Assembly: GCF_020283565.1 (NCBI RefSeq)
Contig: NC_060064.1
Span: 29,098,337-29,162,336 of the forward strand
Direction: 5' to 3'
Length of the DNA: 64,000 nt
Source: Trifolium pratense
Lineage: Eukaryota; Streptophyta; Magnoliopsida; Fabales; Fabaceae
The notes under the pieces: model-generated
Databases searched by the model: none
What the model saw: the letters and a program-made list of their open reading frames with translations, nothing else
What the model was told of the DNA's origin: nothing
In this document: positions 1-10,998 of the stretch, in pieces
Numbering within the stretch: position 1 is the stretch's first letter
How the letters are laid out: every line of letters begins with the position of its first letter
Position numbers and translations under genes: made by a program

Positions 1-2
1 TT

Positions 3-377
3 GGGCCGTTTGAGATTTTGAAGCGAGTTGGGAAAGTTGCGTATAGGATTGCATTACCGCCATCATTGGCGAATTTGCACGATGTTTTTCATGTATCACA
101 GTTACGCAAGTATGTGTCTGATCCGACACACGTGATTGAATCGGACGATGTTCAAGTGAGGGATGACTTGACCATCGAGACTGTACCTTTGAGAATCGAA
201 GGGAGAGAAGTGAAGAAGTTGAGAAACAAAGAGATTGCATCCGTGAAAGTCGTGTGGGGAGGACCGGCTGGTGAGAATGCGACGTGGGAGTTGGAAAGCA
301 AGATGAGAGATTCTTATCCCGATCTGTTTCTAGGTAATTTCGAGGGCGAAATTCTTTTAAGGGGGGTAGGATTGTAA
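3..377 (+). CDS. Ty3/gypsy polyprotein, C-terminal end (5' partial)
   Basis: The frame is open from the window edge (first full codon at 3) and stops at 375-377. It encodes the last part of a gypsy integrase: a short stretch typical of the region after the catalytic core (residues such as [10 protein letters not shown], then [12 protein letters not shown]), followed by a C-terminal module with VKVVW and ATWELE ... YPDLF, which is the chromodomain-like tail of plant gypsy elements. The protein would integrate element cDNA into the host genome. The ATG-less start shows that the gene begins outside the window. A purine-rich tract (361-371) and the LTR follow the stop directly, as expected for the 3' end of pol. 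Family assignment is firm; lineage within gypsy is not resolved. Confidence 0.9.
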   Translation, partial: GPFEILKRVGKVAYRIALPPSLANLHDVFHVSQLRKYVSDPTHVIESDDVQVRDDLTIETVPLRIEGREVKKLRNKEIASVKVVWGGPAGENATWELESKMRDSYPDLFLGNFEGEILLRGVGL

Positions 378-2754
378 CGACCCGTTTTTCGTATTCGTAT
401 ATTTTATTAAATGTTATTTTATTTATTAATTGGCTTTTATTATTTTAGTGAGCGACGAATAATTATTTAGCCGAACGTAAGTTATTAGGCGCGAGAACCT
501 TGTTTTGGGCTTAAGGGGCGTGAGAGACCTTATGGGCTTAAGCCAATTGGATTTGGGCTTGGTTCATGACAAATGAGAAATAGTATAAGTAGCAAGTCAA
601 ACATATGAATAGTTTCATAAATTCATTTCCTTGAGTTTTGAGTGAGTAGAGCAAGAGCAAACCATAGAACAAGAGCTAGGGTTTTGGCTAAGAGAAAGCT
701 TGAGCAAGAGAAGGCTTGGATCATCATCTTTGCTTAAGGTAAGAGATTAGAATTCATGATTCTTGAGTGACAAGGAGGGGGGAGATTGTCTATGTCTCCG
801 TTCCCGAACTCTCCCACTCAATTTCTTTTAGATTTTGATTAAGCTTTTGTATGTGAGTATGATGTTCTTCATCATCACTTTGTATGTGTTAATCACTAGT
901 TTGATTCCATGATGAATATGTATGTGTTTGGATCATTTTTGGAAAGTTTATGAAAGTTACTTAAAACTCAAGTAATTGGCTTGATTTTGATTGTTAGAGG
1001 TATTTGGATGTTTGGAAGGGATGATTTATGTTCCTTGATACCATATATGTTTGGAATGGCTGTTTATATGAATTTATAACATGTTTGGATGAATTTTTGA
1101 GTTGATTTGAGGTTAAACCGCCTTAGATAACTCAAGAACAGATATTCTGTTCTGGTGTGGTTCGCTAAGCGACCAGTAGTTCGCTGTAGCGAACAGGTTC
1201 GCTGAAGCTCGCCAAGTCTCGCCATGAGCAGGTGATTCTCTGGTGATGTTCGCTGAGGCTCGCTAAGCCTTCGCTCAGCGAATAGTTCGTTGAAGCTCGC
1301 CAATGCTCGCCATGAGCAGGTTACTTCCTGGTGTAGTTCGCCAAGTCTCGCTAAGGCTTCGCTTAGCGAAGGCCTCTGTGACAGCAATTCTTGTTGATGT
1401 TTGTAAGTGTGGTTAGGCACTTGTAACATGGTTTAAGAGTATCCTTACATGATTGTTGATACATGTTGATACTGTTAATGCTTATTGTTAATCGTTATAT
1501 GAATGAAAAACGTGTATGCAATAAGTGTAGCTTAAAGTGAGCAATGTATATGTTTTAGCATTAATTTGCAATGATAAGAGAATGATGTATGTTTTATGAC
1601 ATAAGTATAAATGAAACCTTGTGTGTATAAAAATGAGTATGCAAATAATTATCATGTGAATAATTATGAATTGAGTGATAGGATATTGTGTTATCCTAAT
1701 GTGTTAGATGTTGGAATTGTGTTTCCGCATCAGTGAATGAATAGCTTCGAGCTAGATAGCGTCATGTATTTGATGTGTTTAAAAGTAATCATGCATTCAT
1801 GATTGTATGTGAACATTGGAAACTTGGGTTCCAATAACGAAAATGGATTATGCGTCCATAATGAAGCCGAGGATCGGATTAGATGAATCCATGAGTCCAG
1901 AGCTGCTATCCAACAGGATATAAAACTGTTTTGGCTTATCCAAGGGAGATAAGATGGTTCGGTAAGTTCTGACATATCCAGCATGATATAAAACTGTTCT
2001 TGGTCCACCGTTGGTGAGACATCTTGGTACCACATGCATTTAGTTATGTCTAGGGATGGCATGACAGTGAATTAATTGGCATTAGATACCTTAGGGTAAA
2101 TGCGCATATATTTGATAAATGGTAAGTGACATTATTTGGTTGAATGGTGTTGAACCTTATTAATTGATAATTGTTTAGTGCGATGTTTTGACGTGAGTTA
2201 GAATATGTATGATGTAGTTTCGAAAGTGTAAGGTCTTTCTTATGCTCGTATGATATGCGATTATGTTTTCTAACTCTCTGCTTTGTGTTATTTGCTGGAC
2301 CTTTGGGGGTTCAGATATTCAGGCTGAGGATTGTGCCGACGTTTAGACTGCTGTTCTAGCGTGGTGTTGAAGTACCTTTTGGTGAGGAGACTTAGCTTAG
2401 ATTACTCCTCTTAGTACTAGCTTTTGACTAGAGTTTGTAAATAGTGAATGCTCTGGTAATGTAACATCGAGTCGGGGTTTACGCTTGGATTTCATCGTAT
2501 ATCGGTGTTACCTTTTTGTTATGCTAGTTCTTGTATAAGTGACATCCTTAGGGATGAATATGGCTTATGTATATATATGTGTATATATATGCATGCTTGG
2601 TTTGATTGGAATCCGCTGTTGCTTTTCATGTTAAATTTCATGATGCTCTGTGTGTATGCTTGTGTTTTAATTACCGCGTGGCACTCTGCCTTTACACATG
2701 TTGAAAAGTTTTTAAAATTACGTTTTTAAGGGTAGTATGGGTTAGGGTGTTACA
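373..2754 (+). mobile_element. 3' LTR of Ty3/gypsy retrotransposon
   Basis: The LTR begins TGTAACGACCC directly after the polypurine tract and ends GGGTGTTACA, giving the inverted TGTAAC/GTTACA termini usual in this group. Length is 2,382 bp. The base after its end (2755) aligns with position 6784 inside the downstream LTR copy, so this element landed in the 5' LTR of another retroelement (site ..ATA|AGCGTGATCC). A TATA-like stretch lies near 580-592. Small reading frames inside the LTR on both strands lack coding character. The 5' LTR and most of the coding region lie left of the window. Confidence 0.85.
1155..1375 (+). repeat. GCTCGCC/TTCGCT repeat block inside gypsy LTR
   Basis: Short motifs TTCGCT(A/G)A, GCTCGCC and CGCCATGAGCAGG recur. 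Two units of roughly 110 bp (from about 1198 and 1286) each carry GCTGAAGCTCGCC or its variant followed by CGCCATGAGCAGGT and a CTGGTG tail. Local GC content is clearly above the flanks. It is an internal LTR repeat; no protein is implied. Confidence 0.6.
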
Positions 2755-3282
2755 AGCGTGATCCACCATGACTTGGAAAGGAAGGAAGAAACTTGGAGAA
2801 GAAGGAAGAAGCTTGGAGAAGAAGGAAGAAGCTTGGAGAAGAAGGAAAGTAACCGCCCACTACCCATGAATTCCTCTCCAAGCAAGGCGGTTATCAAGCA
2901 ACAAGAGGGAGATGTTTTGCCTATAAATAGGATCTTCTTCAAGAGAACAGGATAAGACTTTTCACTGATTCTACATAGACTCACTCTCATCATGAGAAAC
3001 CACCATATTTTCATTCTTGTAAAGAGATTCAATTTCTTCTCTGACATACTTGTATCAGTTATCAATCTTGAATAATACAAACCCCTATGTTCTGATCGAA
3101 TTCTGACTTATAAAACTCCCAGGGTTGTTGGGATTGAACTGAGTGTAATCACACCATTTGATCAATAATACAAACCCCCTTGTTTTATTACCAGAACATT
3201 TTGGCGCCCACCGTGGGGCTGCGGTAAAATCATTTGATCCCAGCCTATCACAGCAACTAGACGAAAAATCAAACATCTTCAC

Positions 3283-3390
3283 ATGGCTGGAGAGCATGGA
3301 AACAACGATAATTCTAGCGTTAACACCTTGCAAGCCGCCGTCGTAGAAATTCGGCGTTTGCAGACTCACATTGCGGCCATCAAGGCTTAA
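3283..3390 (+). pseudogene. Vestigial gag start of the LARD element
   Basis: An ATG 65 bp after the primer-binding site opens a 35-codon frame (MAGEHGNN ... RRLQTHIAAIKA) that ends at TAA 3388-3390. Its place, starting MAG and an LQ..V..LR-like helix, fits the beginning of a gypsy gag gene cut short. Nothing recognisable follows in any frame. Probably a decayed remnant. Confidence 0.5.
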
Positions 3391-3449
3391 AGGGCAGATG
3401 AGAAAGAAGCAGAAGTTACAACTTGACATCTCTTTTGGATATATCTCTA

Positions 3450-3451
<2 letters not shown>

Positions 3452-3506
<55 letters not shown>
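3452..3506 (+). repeat. (TTA)n microsatellite, about 18 units
   Basis: A perfect trinucleotide run inside the LARD element. Copy 2 (17975-18056) has about 27 units, a 27-bp length difference between otherwise near-identical sequence. Translations give poly-Tyr or poly-Asn on either strand; these are not proteins. Confidence 0.95.
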
Positions 3507-3511
<5 letters not shown>

Positions 3512-4560
3512 TGATCCGGAGGATTTTGTTTGGCTCCACTCATCAATAAAGAAAGAAGCGTGTATACGGAGAATCGCATCGCGTCCTCGTCTTTGCATCG
3601 CCATGCATCTGTTATCACACCATCCAAGAACCGCCACGCCGCCACTAACACATTGTTTTCTTTACGGCAACTCTGCTCTCAATCCAGGCGGAAACAATGA
3701 AGTCGCCATCACCGCCGTTATATTCGTTAAGAAATCGCCTCCGACGTCAGTTGTGGAGAAATTGTCATCGCCGCGGTCGGTTATGGAGGAATCGCCATCT
3801 CACCGTCGGTCGTTCTGTTCATCTCGATCAGGTGTTAACGTTCTTTTCTTGCAACTTACCATTTAATCATATAGTTCTCACTCCTTCTATTTTGATAATA
3901 TGTTATTTGTACTTATAATTAACACAAAATGCTTCTTAGTTATTCAAGGAAATTGTTAGAGCACCACAAAAATAAACTGCATAGCAACATGAGATCATGT
4001 TGCATTCTATTAGTAGGGTACTGGATAAGTTGAAACAATGAAACTATTAAGCGTTGAACTCATATCATCCCTTCCTGCATTGTCCCATTTATTTGCCATG
4101 CAACTTGATCAATGTGATGAACAAATTGATGTAATTAGTGATAGTAATGTACCAATAGAAAATGAAACTAAGGACAATATTTGGAGTGGGACATTATACT
4201 GTATTGATATAGCGATTATATGCTTCTGATGCTAGAACCTCAAACTACCAAAAGTTCTATGATGTTTGGTGTTTAATCTTTTAATTTCTCGATAGTATAG
4301 CTGTTGATTATTATAGAGAACATCTGATGCATGATACTGTGATAGTTTTATTTCCTTTGTACCTAACAAAGTTATCAAGTTGATCATAGCACAGGGTAAC
4401 GAACAAATGTGGAAAATTGAGATGAAAATTCAGTAATTATCACTCGGCGAGATAGAAGCCGCCAACTAATATTTCAGGTTGAAGCATATTCCGCGATGAC
4501 TACCGCAATGGAACTCAGTCTCACCACGCCAAAACATAATTGTTTTTCTTGCTAGGCGAG
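3507..4560 (+). other. LARD internal region of unknown origin
   Basis: No retroelement domain is visible. The stretch 3600-3830 is locally GC-rich, with short open frames rich in Pro, Ser and Arg, and reaches a CAG|GTGTTA splice-donor-like site near 3829-3836. A second short ATG frame (4038-4229, 63 codons) follows and then AT-rich sequence resembling a 3' untranslated region. This could be captured host transcript sequence; no family is recognised, so that is only a suggestion. The same region is at 18057-19114. Confidence 0.3.
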
Positions 4561-4891
4561 GAGCGCCGCAACAAACCACCCATGGCGGTATCATTTTCGT
4601 TTGTTTTATTTTTCATATATTATTATTGTTGAACCTAATGTATCAAAGCTTATTTGCAGCGATCATGATTAAGTTGCGGGCTCTGAACCAAGAATAAATG
4701 AAGCCAGCCGGCTCTAGACCAATAAAGGTTAACCGGTGATGGAATAAAGGTCAACCTGATTAAGTTACGGGCTCTGAACCAAAAAAAAAAATAATAATAA
4801 AATAAAAAAAAAAAAAAAAAATGGTTATCTCAAACTTGAGCTCTGAATCTTTATTAAAGATCAACTCAGATGTGAGCGCTGAACCAAATGT

Positions 4892-5916
4892 AAGGTTGAA
4901 AGGCCTTGGCGTTACCTGTAAATCTTACGAGTTGGGGGCGTCAGAAAAAGAAAAAAAAACAAGGTTGAAAGGCCTTGGCGTTACCTGTAAGTCTTACGAG
5001 TTGGGTACGTCAGAAAAAGCAAAATTAAACAAGGTTGAAAGGCCTTGGCGTTACCTGTAAGTCTTACGAGTTGGGTACGTCAGAAAAAGAAAATAAAACA
5101 AGGTTGAAAGGCCTTGGCGTTACCTGTAAGTCTTACGAGTTGGGTACGTCAGAAAAAGCAAAATTAAACAAGGTTGAAAGGCCTTGGCGTTACCTGTAAG
5201 TCTTACGAGTTGGGTACGTCAGAAAAAGCAAAATTAAACAAGGTTGCAAGGCCTTGGCGTTACCTGTAAGTCTTACGAGTTGGGTACGTCAGAAAAAGCA
5301 AAATTAAACAAGGTTGAAAGGCCTTGGCGTTACCTGTAAGTCTTACGAGTTGGGTACGTCAGAAAAAGAAAATAAAACAAGGTTGAAAGGCCTTGGCGTT
5401 ACCTGTAAGTCTTACGAGTTGGGTACGTCAGAAAAAGCAAGGTTGAAAGGCCTTGGCGTTACCTGTAAGTCTTACGAGTTGGGGGCGTCAGAAAAAGCAA
5501 AATAAAACAAGGTTGAAAGGCCTTGGCGTCACCTGTAAGTCTTACGAGTTGGGGGCGTCAGAAAAAGCAAAATAAAACAAGGTTGAAAGGCCTTGGCGTC
5601 ACCTGTAAGTCTTACGAGTTGGGGGCGTCAGAAAAAGCAAAATAAAACAAGGTTGAAAGGCCTTGGCGTCACCTGTAAGTCTTACGAGTTGGGGGCGTCA
5701 GAAAAAGCAAAATAAAACAAGGTTGAAAGGCCTTGGCGTCACCCGTAAGTCTTACGAGTTGGGGGCGTCAGAAAAAGCAAAATAAAACAAGGTTGAAAGG
5801 CCTTGGCGTCACCTGTAAGTCTTACGAGTTGGGGGCGTCAGAAAAAGAAAAGAAAACAAGGTTGAAAGGCCTTGGCGTTACCTGTAAATCTTACGAGTAG
5901 GGGGTGTCAGGAAAAG
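4892..5916 (+). repeat. 69-bp minisatellite, about 15 units, in LARD element
   Basis: Units begin AGGTTGAAAGGCCTTGGCG and contain TCTTACGAGTTGGG and CGTCAGAAAAAG. Most are 69-70 bp; one near 5438 is shorter (lacks the AAAATTAAAC spacer). Two sub-types alternate in blocks: GGGTACGTCAG in the first half and GGGGGCGTCAG in the second. This is the pattern left by block amplification. Where the length is a multiple of three the frame stays open, but variation between units destroys it. Confidence 0.93.
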
Positions 5917-6665
5917 ATACAGCGAAGAAAGGCGAGATTATTGACGCCGCCAGAAAAAGCTTATACATAACCAAAGCAAGGCGATTCATCACAACGCCAA
6001 ATCATTTGCAACCGCCAAAAGGCAACAGGTATAAAGTCATTCATAAATGATATATAATTATATTTAAAGTGCTAAAGACATTGCAGGTGCAAAGTTAAAA
6101 ATTTCAAAGGCGAGATTATTTTCAACACCAAACACAAAGTATAGTGGAAGGGCGACTCCGAACAGCGCCAATTCTGTTTAAATCGCCAAGAAGTTACAAA
6201 ATAAAGCGTGCAGGCCTGACAGTACAAAAATCAACTACAACAAAGAAGTGGCAAGACAGAAGTACAGACCAACAAAGTTACTAGCCTCAAAGTTTCAATT
6301 TGCTTTCAAGAAGACAAGGAGGGACGAATCGCGAAAGATGAAGAGGCGAGATTGGTGACAACGCTAGCTTTAAAATGCAAATACAATGAAAAAAGAGGAA
6401 GGGCGACTTTCCAACTTGCTCAAAGTCGCCAAGAAACAATGACAACAATATTCAAAGCCACAAATGGCATACATCAAGATATTCAAAAGTCATAGAAGGG
6501 CGTACAAATTATCTAAGAAATATCAACAACAAAAGGAAGGACAAGGCGACAAGCAAACAAATAGTATGAGTCAGCAACAAATGGGCGACATAGAACCACG
6601 CCGAGACATAATAATCGCCAAGTTACTTCATTCAAAAGCACTTCGCCTTCTTGAAGCCTCGTGCT
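5917..6665 (+). other. LARD 3' spacer with GGCGA/CGCCAA motifs
   Basis: AT-rich sequence scattered with short GGCGAGATT, GGGCGAC and CGCCAA words, apparently a more decayed low-copy version of a tandem repeat. A 93-codon frame (6464-6745) runs into the LTR and has no recognisable domain. Confidence 0.4.
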
Positions 6666-6675
6666 TGGGGGGCTG

Positions 6676-7227
6676 TGTACCGGGCCATGGACCAGGGTGT
6701 GATTTGTTAAGGCCCAATACGAAAAAGCCCAATGGGAGCATCTAAAGGAGAAGTGTGAAAACAACCATGAAAAACACATGATAAGCGTGATCCACCATGA
6801 CTTGGAAAGGAAGGAAGAAACTTGGAGAAGAAGGAAGAAGCTTGGAGAAGAAGGAAGAAGCTTGGAGAAGAAGGAAAGTAACCGCCCACTACCCATGAAT
6901 TCCTCTCCAAGCAAGGCGGTTATCAAGCAACAAGAGGGAGATGTTTTGCCTATAAATAGGATCTTCTTCAAGAGAACAGGATAAGACTTTTCACTGATTC
7001 TACATAGACTCACTCTCATCATGAGAAACCACCATATTTTCATTCTTGTAAAGAGATTCAATTTCTTCTCTGACATACTTGTATCAGTTATCAATCTTGA
7101 ATAATACAAACCCCAATGTTCTGATCGAATTCTGACTTATAAAACTCCCAGGGTTGTTGGGATTGAACTGAGTGTAATCACACCATTTGATCAATAATAC
7201 AAACCCCCTTGTTTTATTACCAGAACA
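6676..7227 (+). mobile_element. 3' LTR of LARD element, copy 1
   Basis: 552 bp with TG..CA ends, a short GAAGAAGCTTGGA triplication (about 6830-6870) and a TATA box TATAAATA at 6951-6958, which would start transcripts about 30 bp downstream near GAGAACAGG. The target repeat ATATG follows. The ORF of 198 codons on the opposite strand is a shadow. Confidence 0.85.
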
Positions 7228-7232
7228 ATATG

Positions 7233-8344
7233 GTTTTTTGCCTTCTATTTTATTGAACAGGGAAGCAACAACTTATGGATCAAAGGATTCTTTATGGTGG
7301 AGGGATGTGATAAGTGTGGGTGACTCCATCATGCCCGGATGGTTCCGTTCGAATACTAGTTGTGTGGTGGGTAACGGTACTGAAATTAGTTTCTGGAATG
7401 CCAAGTGGTGCGGAAATATGTCGCTTGGAGAATTATTTCCTAACCTCTTTGCAAAAGAGTTGCGGCAACATTCTTTGATTGCAGATAGGATGATCAACGG
7501 CAGTGAGGGACTGTTTTGGCAATGGGATTGGCGTGATGAGTTAACGCAATCTGAAGAACATGATCTTTTTAAGCTAAAAGAATTGTTGTCGGATGTTAGT
7601 TTGAATCCAAACAGCGTTGACAGATGGCGCTGGATTATTGGCTCTGCAGGTATGTTCTCGGTTAATTCTTGTTATACCTTTCTGATACAACATGGTGCAG
7701 TTGAGACATTTAACCCAAAAATGATGGAGGCTCTCAAAAATCTGTGGAAGAATGATGTGCCATCGAAAGTGAGTGTTTTTGGGTGGAGATTACTATTAGA
7801 GAAATTACCAACGCGGGGCGCTTTGGCTTCAAAAGGTATCATTACAAATCCTCATGAATTTACCTGTGTGTTCTGTTTTAGGCATATAGAGAACTGTTCT
7901 CATCTTTTCTACGGTTGCAAATTTACCCAAATGGTGTGGAATGCTATTTTCAAATGGATGGGATGTAATTTAACTATTGGTGAGGAAGGGCTGAATCACT
8001 TTATTATGTGTGGTGAAATTGTCAAGTCAAAAAAGGGTAGGCACATTCGACATTTGATTTGGTTAACTACTACTTGGTGCATATGGAGATTGAGGAATAA
8101 TATCATTTTCCGAGGGGAGATGGCGGATATTTCTTTGTTGGTTGACAATATTACGGCGATCTCGTGGATTTGGTTTAGCGGAAGAGCAGGGCGCAAGTCC
8201 ACCTATTCTTTTTCGGATTGGTGCACTAATCCTATTGTATGTTTACAAAGCATATAATTATTTGTTTTGAATTGTAAGGGTTTGAGTACCCCTTGTACTC
8301 CTTTATAATTCAATTTTGCTTATCAAAAAAAAAAAAAAAAAAAA
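7233..8344 (+). pseudogene. 5'-truncated LINE: ORF2 C-terminal end with zf-RVT domain, copy 1
   Basis: An open frame ending at 8257 encodes the tail of an L1-type LINE ORF2. Typical stretches are WWRDVISVGDSI, the zf-RVT core (PSKVSVFGWRLLLEKLPTRGAL) with a CVFCFRHIENCSHLFYGC zinc-knuckle-like Cys/His cluster, and a C-terminal WCIWRLRNNIIFRG. A 3' untranslated region and A-tail follow (to 8344), then the target repeat AATTAAGATC (8343-8352, overlapping the A-tail). Reverse transcriptase and endonuclease are missing. Translation is uninterrupted here, but the first codons of the longer open frame (from 7187) belong to the LTR, so it is a fossil and not a gene. Confidence 0.88.
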
Positions 8345-8352
8345 TTAAGATC

Positions 8353-9040
8353 CATATATTAATAGTTTCTATATATAGTGATATTTTATATTAGTATATA
8401 TATTTGTGGTCAAATCTATCTTTTGAGTAAGATTTAAGAGTAGAAAATCTCCTTACACGTATTGCTTTTGACCAACTAAGATAAGTTTCTATAATTTTGT
8501 GAATAAACCATAACAAGAATCATTCCCTAAAATTTTATGCTTGAAAGAGTTAAGAACAGAATAACTATAACAAGAATCATTCCTTAACTAATAACCTATT
8601 TGTTTTCGCAACCAACATCAAATTAAACGCACGTCCGCATGAAGCTAGTATTACTCGCTTCATGAAATATCACAGCTAATATAGGTTTGGGACGAAAACG
8701 CATAACCAAACATACACTAAGACATGTAAAATACTTTTCTCCGTGCAATTAAAATTTGTTTAATATTGTACTCATATTAAATAAATCCAAGATTACAATT
8801 TACAATACTATAGCTAATCTATTAGAATTTCGCATGTTGGTTGCAATAAAGCGGAAATAGATTATCTGCAACTGTTGATTACGATGGAACATTTTGTGAA
8901 CACAAATGGCATTCAGATACAATGCTTTGTAAACTATCAAAAGTAACTTTTACCATCATAACATCTTGTTGAAACTATATTAGTTGCGACTGCAATTGAG
9001 CATATTATATTAATTATCTCATTGAACACAAGTGTGAGAA
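8353..9040 (+). other. AT-rich spacer of the duplicated unit
   Basis: No gene is seen. The same sequence occurs at 22967-23654 and 32338-33019, and in diverged form at about 35530-36090 (shared words include GCACGTCCGCATGAAGCTAG and CAATAAAGCGGAAAT). It is the best marker for counting copies of the unit. Confidence 0.7.
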
Positions 9041-9309
9041 GGTACAGTGAAGTATGGTTTGTTATTTCCTACTGGATTGAAGAATGATTGTGCAGAGTTG
9101 AGAAGCTATTCTGACTCAGATTGTGGAGGAGACACAACAGATAGAAGGAGTACCTCTGGCTATGTGATGTTATTCAATGGTGTTTCAATTGCTTGGTGCA
9201 CAAAGAAACAACCAGTGACTGCTCTGTCAACATGTGAGGCTGAATATATTGCTGGAACATTTGCTACTTGTCAAATGGTTTGGTTAGATTCAGTGTTAAA
9301 AGAATTGAA
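9041..9309 (+). pseudogene. Ty1/copia RNase H fragment, copy 1
   Basis: Encodes the end of a copia polyprotein: GTVKYGLLFP, then the RNase H core with SYSDSDCGGD, RRSTSGYVMLFNG, ALSTCEAEYIA and the final WLDSVLKEL. Aspartate and glutamate positions of the active site are present. After LKEL the frame jumps into LTR-derived sequence (TGTGTATTACTTG). Comparison with copy 3 shows that about 0.44 kb (RNase H end, polypurine tract and the LTR start) was deleted here and in copy 2. Confidence 0.88.
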
Positions 9310-9714
9310 GTGTGTATTACTTGTATCATATCTCTTACTTGGCCCTCTAGTATTCATTCCTCCATTATTACTTAATTCATTCCCCTCTTTAAGCACAGTT
9401 GCAAGAAACAGGTTTCATGCTCAAAGGCTTTCCTTGAGCCTCTGCAACACTGTAATCTCTGTGTGTGTGTGTGTGATGCTTCTTGCTGCGCCAACAAAAT
9501 CAACTCCTCGTTCATGTTGCGGGACTATCCTTCCTTCAGTCCTTCCTTTTTCTCCAAGTCCTCCCCTCCCTCCCAAACATAGCCTAAGATCGCTTAAAAA
9601 TTCTAAATGATTTTGAATTCAATTATAATGATTAAATCAAAACGGATAATTTGGTCACTAGTACATCGTTAAATCATCGAGTAAGATAGATGACAACTAA
9701 ATGAGAATACTCAC
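9310..9714 (+). other. Copia LTR remnant and gene-flank sequence
   Basis: The first part (to about 9450) matches the LTR-like sequence of copy 3 (33729-33860), with a short (GT)n at 9460-9475. From about 9490 the sequence matches 39480-39640, the intron next to exon 1 of the membrane-protein gene. Confidence 0.55.
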
Positions 9715-10048
9715 CGAGTGTAATAGTAAAATGTTCGGCCACCACTGACATGGATTTTAGCAATTAGCGATGCCAAAAGAGAAGAGAATGAAATAACTCG
9801 AAAAGCAAGCAAACAAACAGGGTGAATGTCTTTAAGGCATGGTTTCCATGCTTCATCGCCACACAAATTCCTGTCTTGATGGTTTTCTCCTTTGTCAAAT
9901 GTTAGCTTCCTTGAACTTTCACGCTTCCATATTGTTAGACACGCAAGAACCATAGGCAGCAAAACAGAAACTACGCACACATAGACCCTCCAATTTAACC
10001 AATAACTGAGGGTCGTTGTATCTATTGTATCATATCATCCAGTTGCAT
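9715..10048 (-). pseudogene. Dead copy of exon 1 of the membrane-protein gene, copy 1
   Basis: On the minus strand this matches exon 1 of the gene at 36913-40111 (WKRESSR, GENHQDRNLCGDEAWKPCLKDIHP, SGGRTFYYYT), including the intact splice donor GTGAGT after 9715. It is 334 bp against 329 bp in the parent; the extra 5 bp near the start put a TAG seven codons after the ATG. No other exon of the gene lies nearby, so it cannot make the protein. Confidence 0.85.
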
Positions 10049-10067
10049 CCTCCTGAAAGAAAAACAA

Positions 10068-10918
10068 TGTTACTGATCTAACCCGAAGATCAGAAAGGTT
10101 GATGGCCGGTCCGTTGAGCAAATCGTCCACACCGAAGGGGGGTTTGTACCTGCAGGTACTCTGATGCCTAAGTCAGCAAAGAGTAAAAGAGATACAAAGA
10201 GAAGATAGAGAAAGAAAGTGAGTAATGATTCAGAATACCTGGCTCTCCTGTCTAGGAGAGCTTATATAGTTGCCCCCAGCGCTGGGCCAAAGGTTGGTCT
10301 ATTGGGCCGGGATAACCGGCCCAATAGACTCAACTGCCAAGATAGTCCCTGTATCGTAGGGGAGGCCGTTATTCGCCTCTATCTTGGTTGGAGCTGTTCC
10401 GCTATTCGCGGGTAAGAATAAGCTCCGTGACTCAAGTGTGGTTGGATGGATGAGCACGTGCTAAACGTGCTGCTTAGCTGTTAAGCTATGGAGGAATGGA
10501 TCAACATGTGTGGATAGATGAGCACGTGTTTAACGTGCTGCTTATCCGTTATGTCGAGCAGGACACGCCATTGGCTGACGTGTCGGGGAACAAAATAATA
10601 AAGTGCAGAATAATAAAAATTCACAGTAGGTTTGTTGGTGTGTCGAATCGTTGCGTGCGCGGGAAACAAAAAAGAGTTTTTACTTAAGTGTAATTTAAAT
10701 ATTTTTGAAGTTCATGACATGTAATATTTTTGGATTCAATAAATTTCTATATTTTCGGTTCAACAATTGATATAGCGAAATTTTAAAAAAATAGTTATGA
10801 TTTGTTTTGTGATAAATTATAAATAATAATAAAAGAAAAGTTTATTTTCTAGAAATAATATAATTAAACGTAATGTCTTGGATCAAAATTCGGGGCGTTA
10901 CACTATGGTATCAGAGCA
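10068..10918. mobile_element. LTR-derived block with a tRNA-Met type primer site, copy 1
   Basis: The right edge reads GGGGCGTTACA (to 10902) followed by TGGTATCAGAGC (10906-10917), the usual order of LTR end and initiator-tRNA-Met primer site on the plus strand. The left part reads better on the minus strand: CTATATAAGCTC (about 10257-10268) as TATA box and an end GGGTTAGATCAGTAACA. Either this is one LTR with inverted termini or two LTR pieces of opposite polarity joined near 10690. Two 30-40 bp direct repeats (GAGCACGTG..TTTAACGTGCTGCTTA) lie at 10449-10550. No retroelement protein follows. Confidence 0.6.
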
Positions 10919-10998
10919 ATGATCCTCGGATCCTAGGATCAATTTTTAACGAGATTCCTCTTTTAATTTTGTAAGCATTTTTTTTTTAATTTACTTTT

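Larger units (their letters stand above)
2755..7227 (+). mobile_element. Non-autonomous LTR retrotransposon (LARD-like), copy 1, 5' LTR truncated
   Basis: In order: the right part of the 5' LTR (2755-3198, matching 6784-7227), a primer-binding-site candidate TGGCGCCCACCGTGGGG (3202-3218), a vestigial gag start, a (TTA)n tract, unassigned sequence, a 69-bp minisatellite, GGCGA-rich spacer, a G-rich tract at 6666-6672 and the full 3' LTR (6676-7227, TGTACC..GAACA). The right target repeat ATATG is at 7228-7232. No protease, reverse transcriptase or integrase sequence is present, so mobilisation would need enzymes supplied by another element. Simple repeats ahead of the 3' LTR are known from Tat/Ogre gypsy elements; that relationship is an inference. 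Confidence 0.82.

Noticed and set aside
1064..1429. 121-codon minus-strand frame
   Set aside because: Lies in the gypsy LTR repeat block and has no coding signature.
3085..3866. Open frames with long Asn or Tyr runs (3085-3651 minus, 3423-3866 plus; also 17608-18416)
   Set aside because: They are translations of the TTA microsatellite joined to retroelement sequence; no domain, and length follows repeat number.
4821..5505. Repeat protein with KGLGVTCKSYELG units
   Set aside because: Produced by reading the 69-bp minisatellite where unit length is divisible by three; other units shift the frame or contain stops.
4892..5916. CRISPR-like array of regularly spaced repeats
   Set aside because: Whole units are repeated without unique spacers, within a plant retroelement.
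6513..7109. 198-codon minus-strand frame in the LARD LTR (also 21127-21723)
   Set aside because: Antisense of an LTR with TATA box on the other strand; copies in 2742 and 17139 differ in length with the LTR context and no domain is seen.
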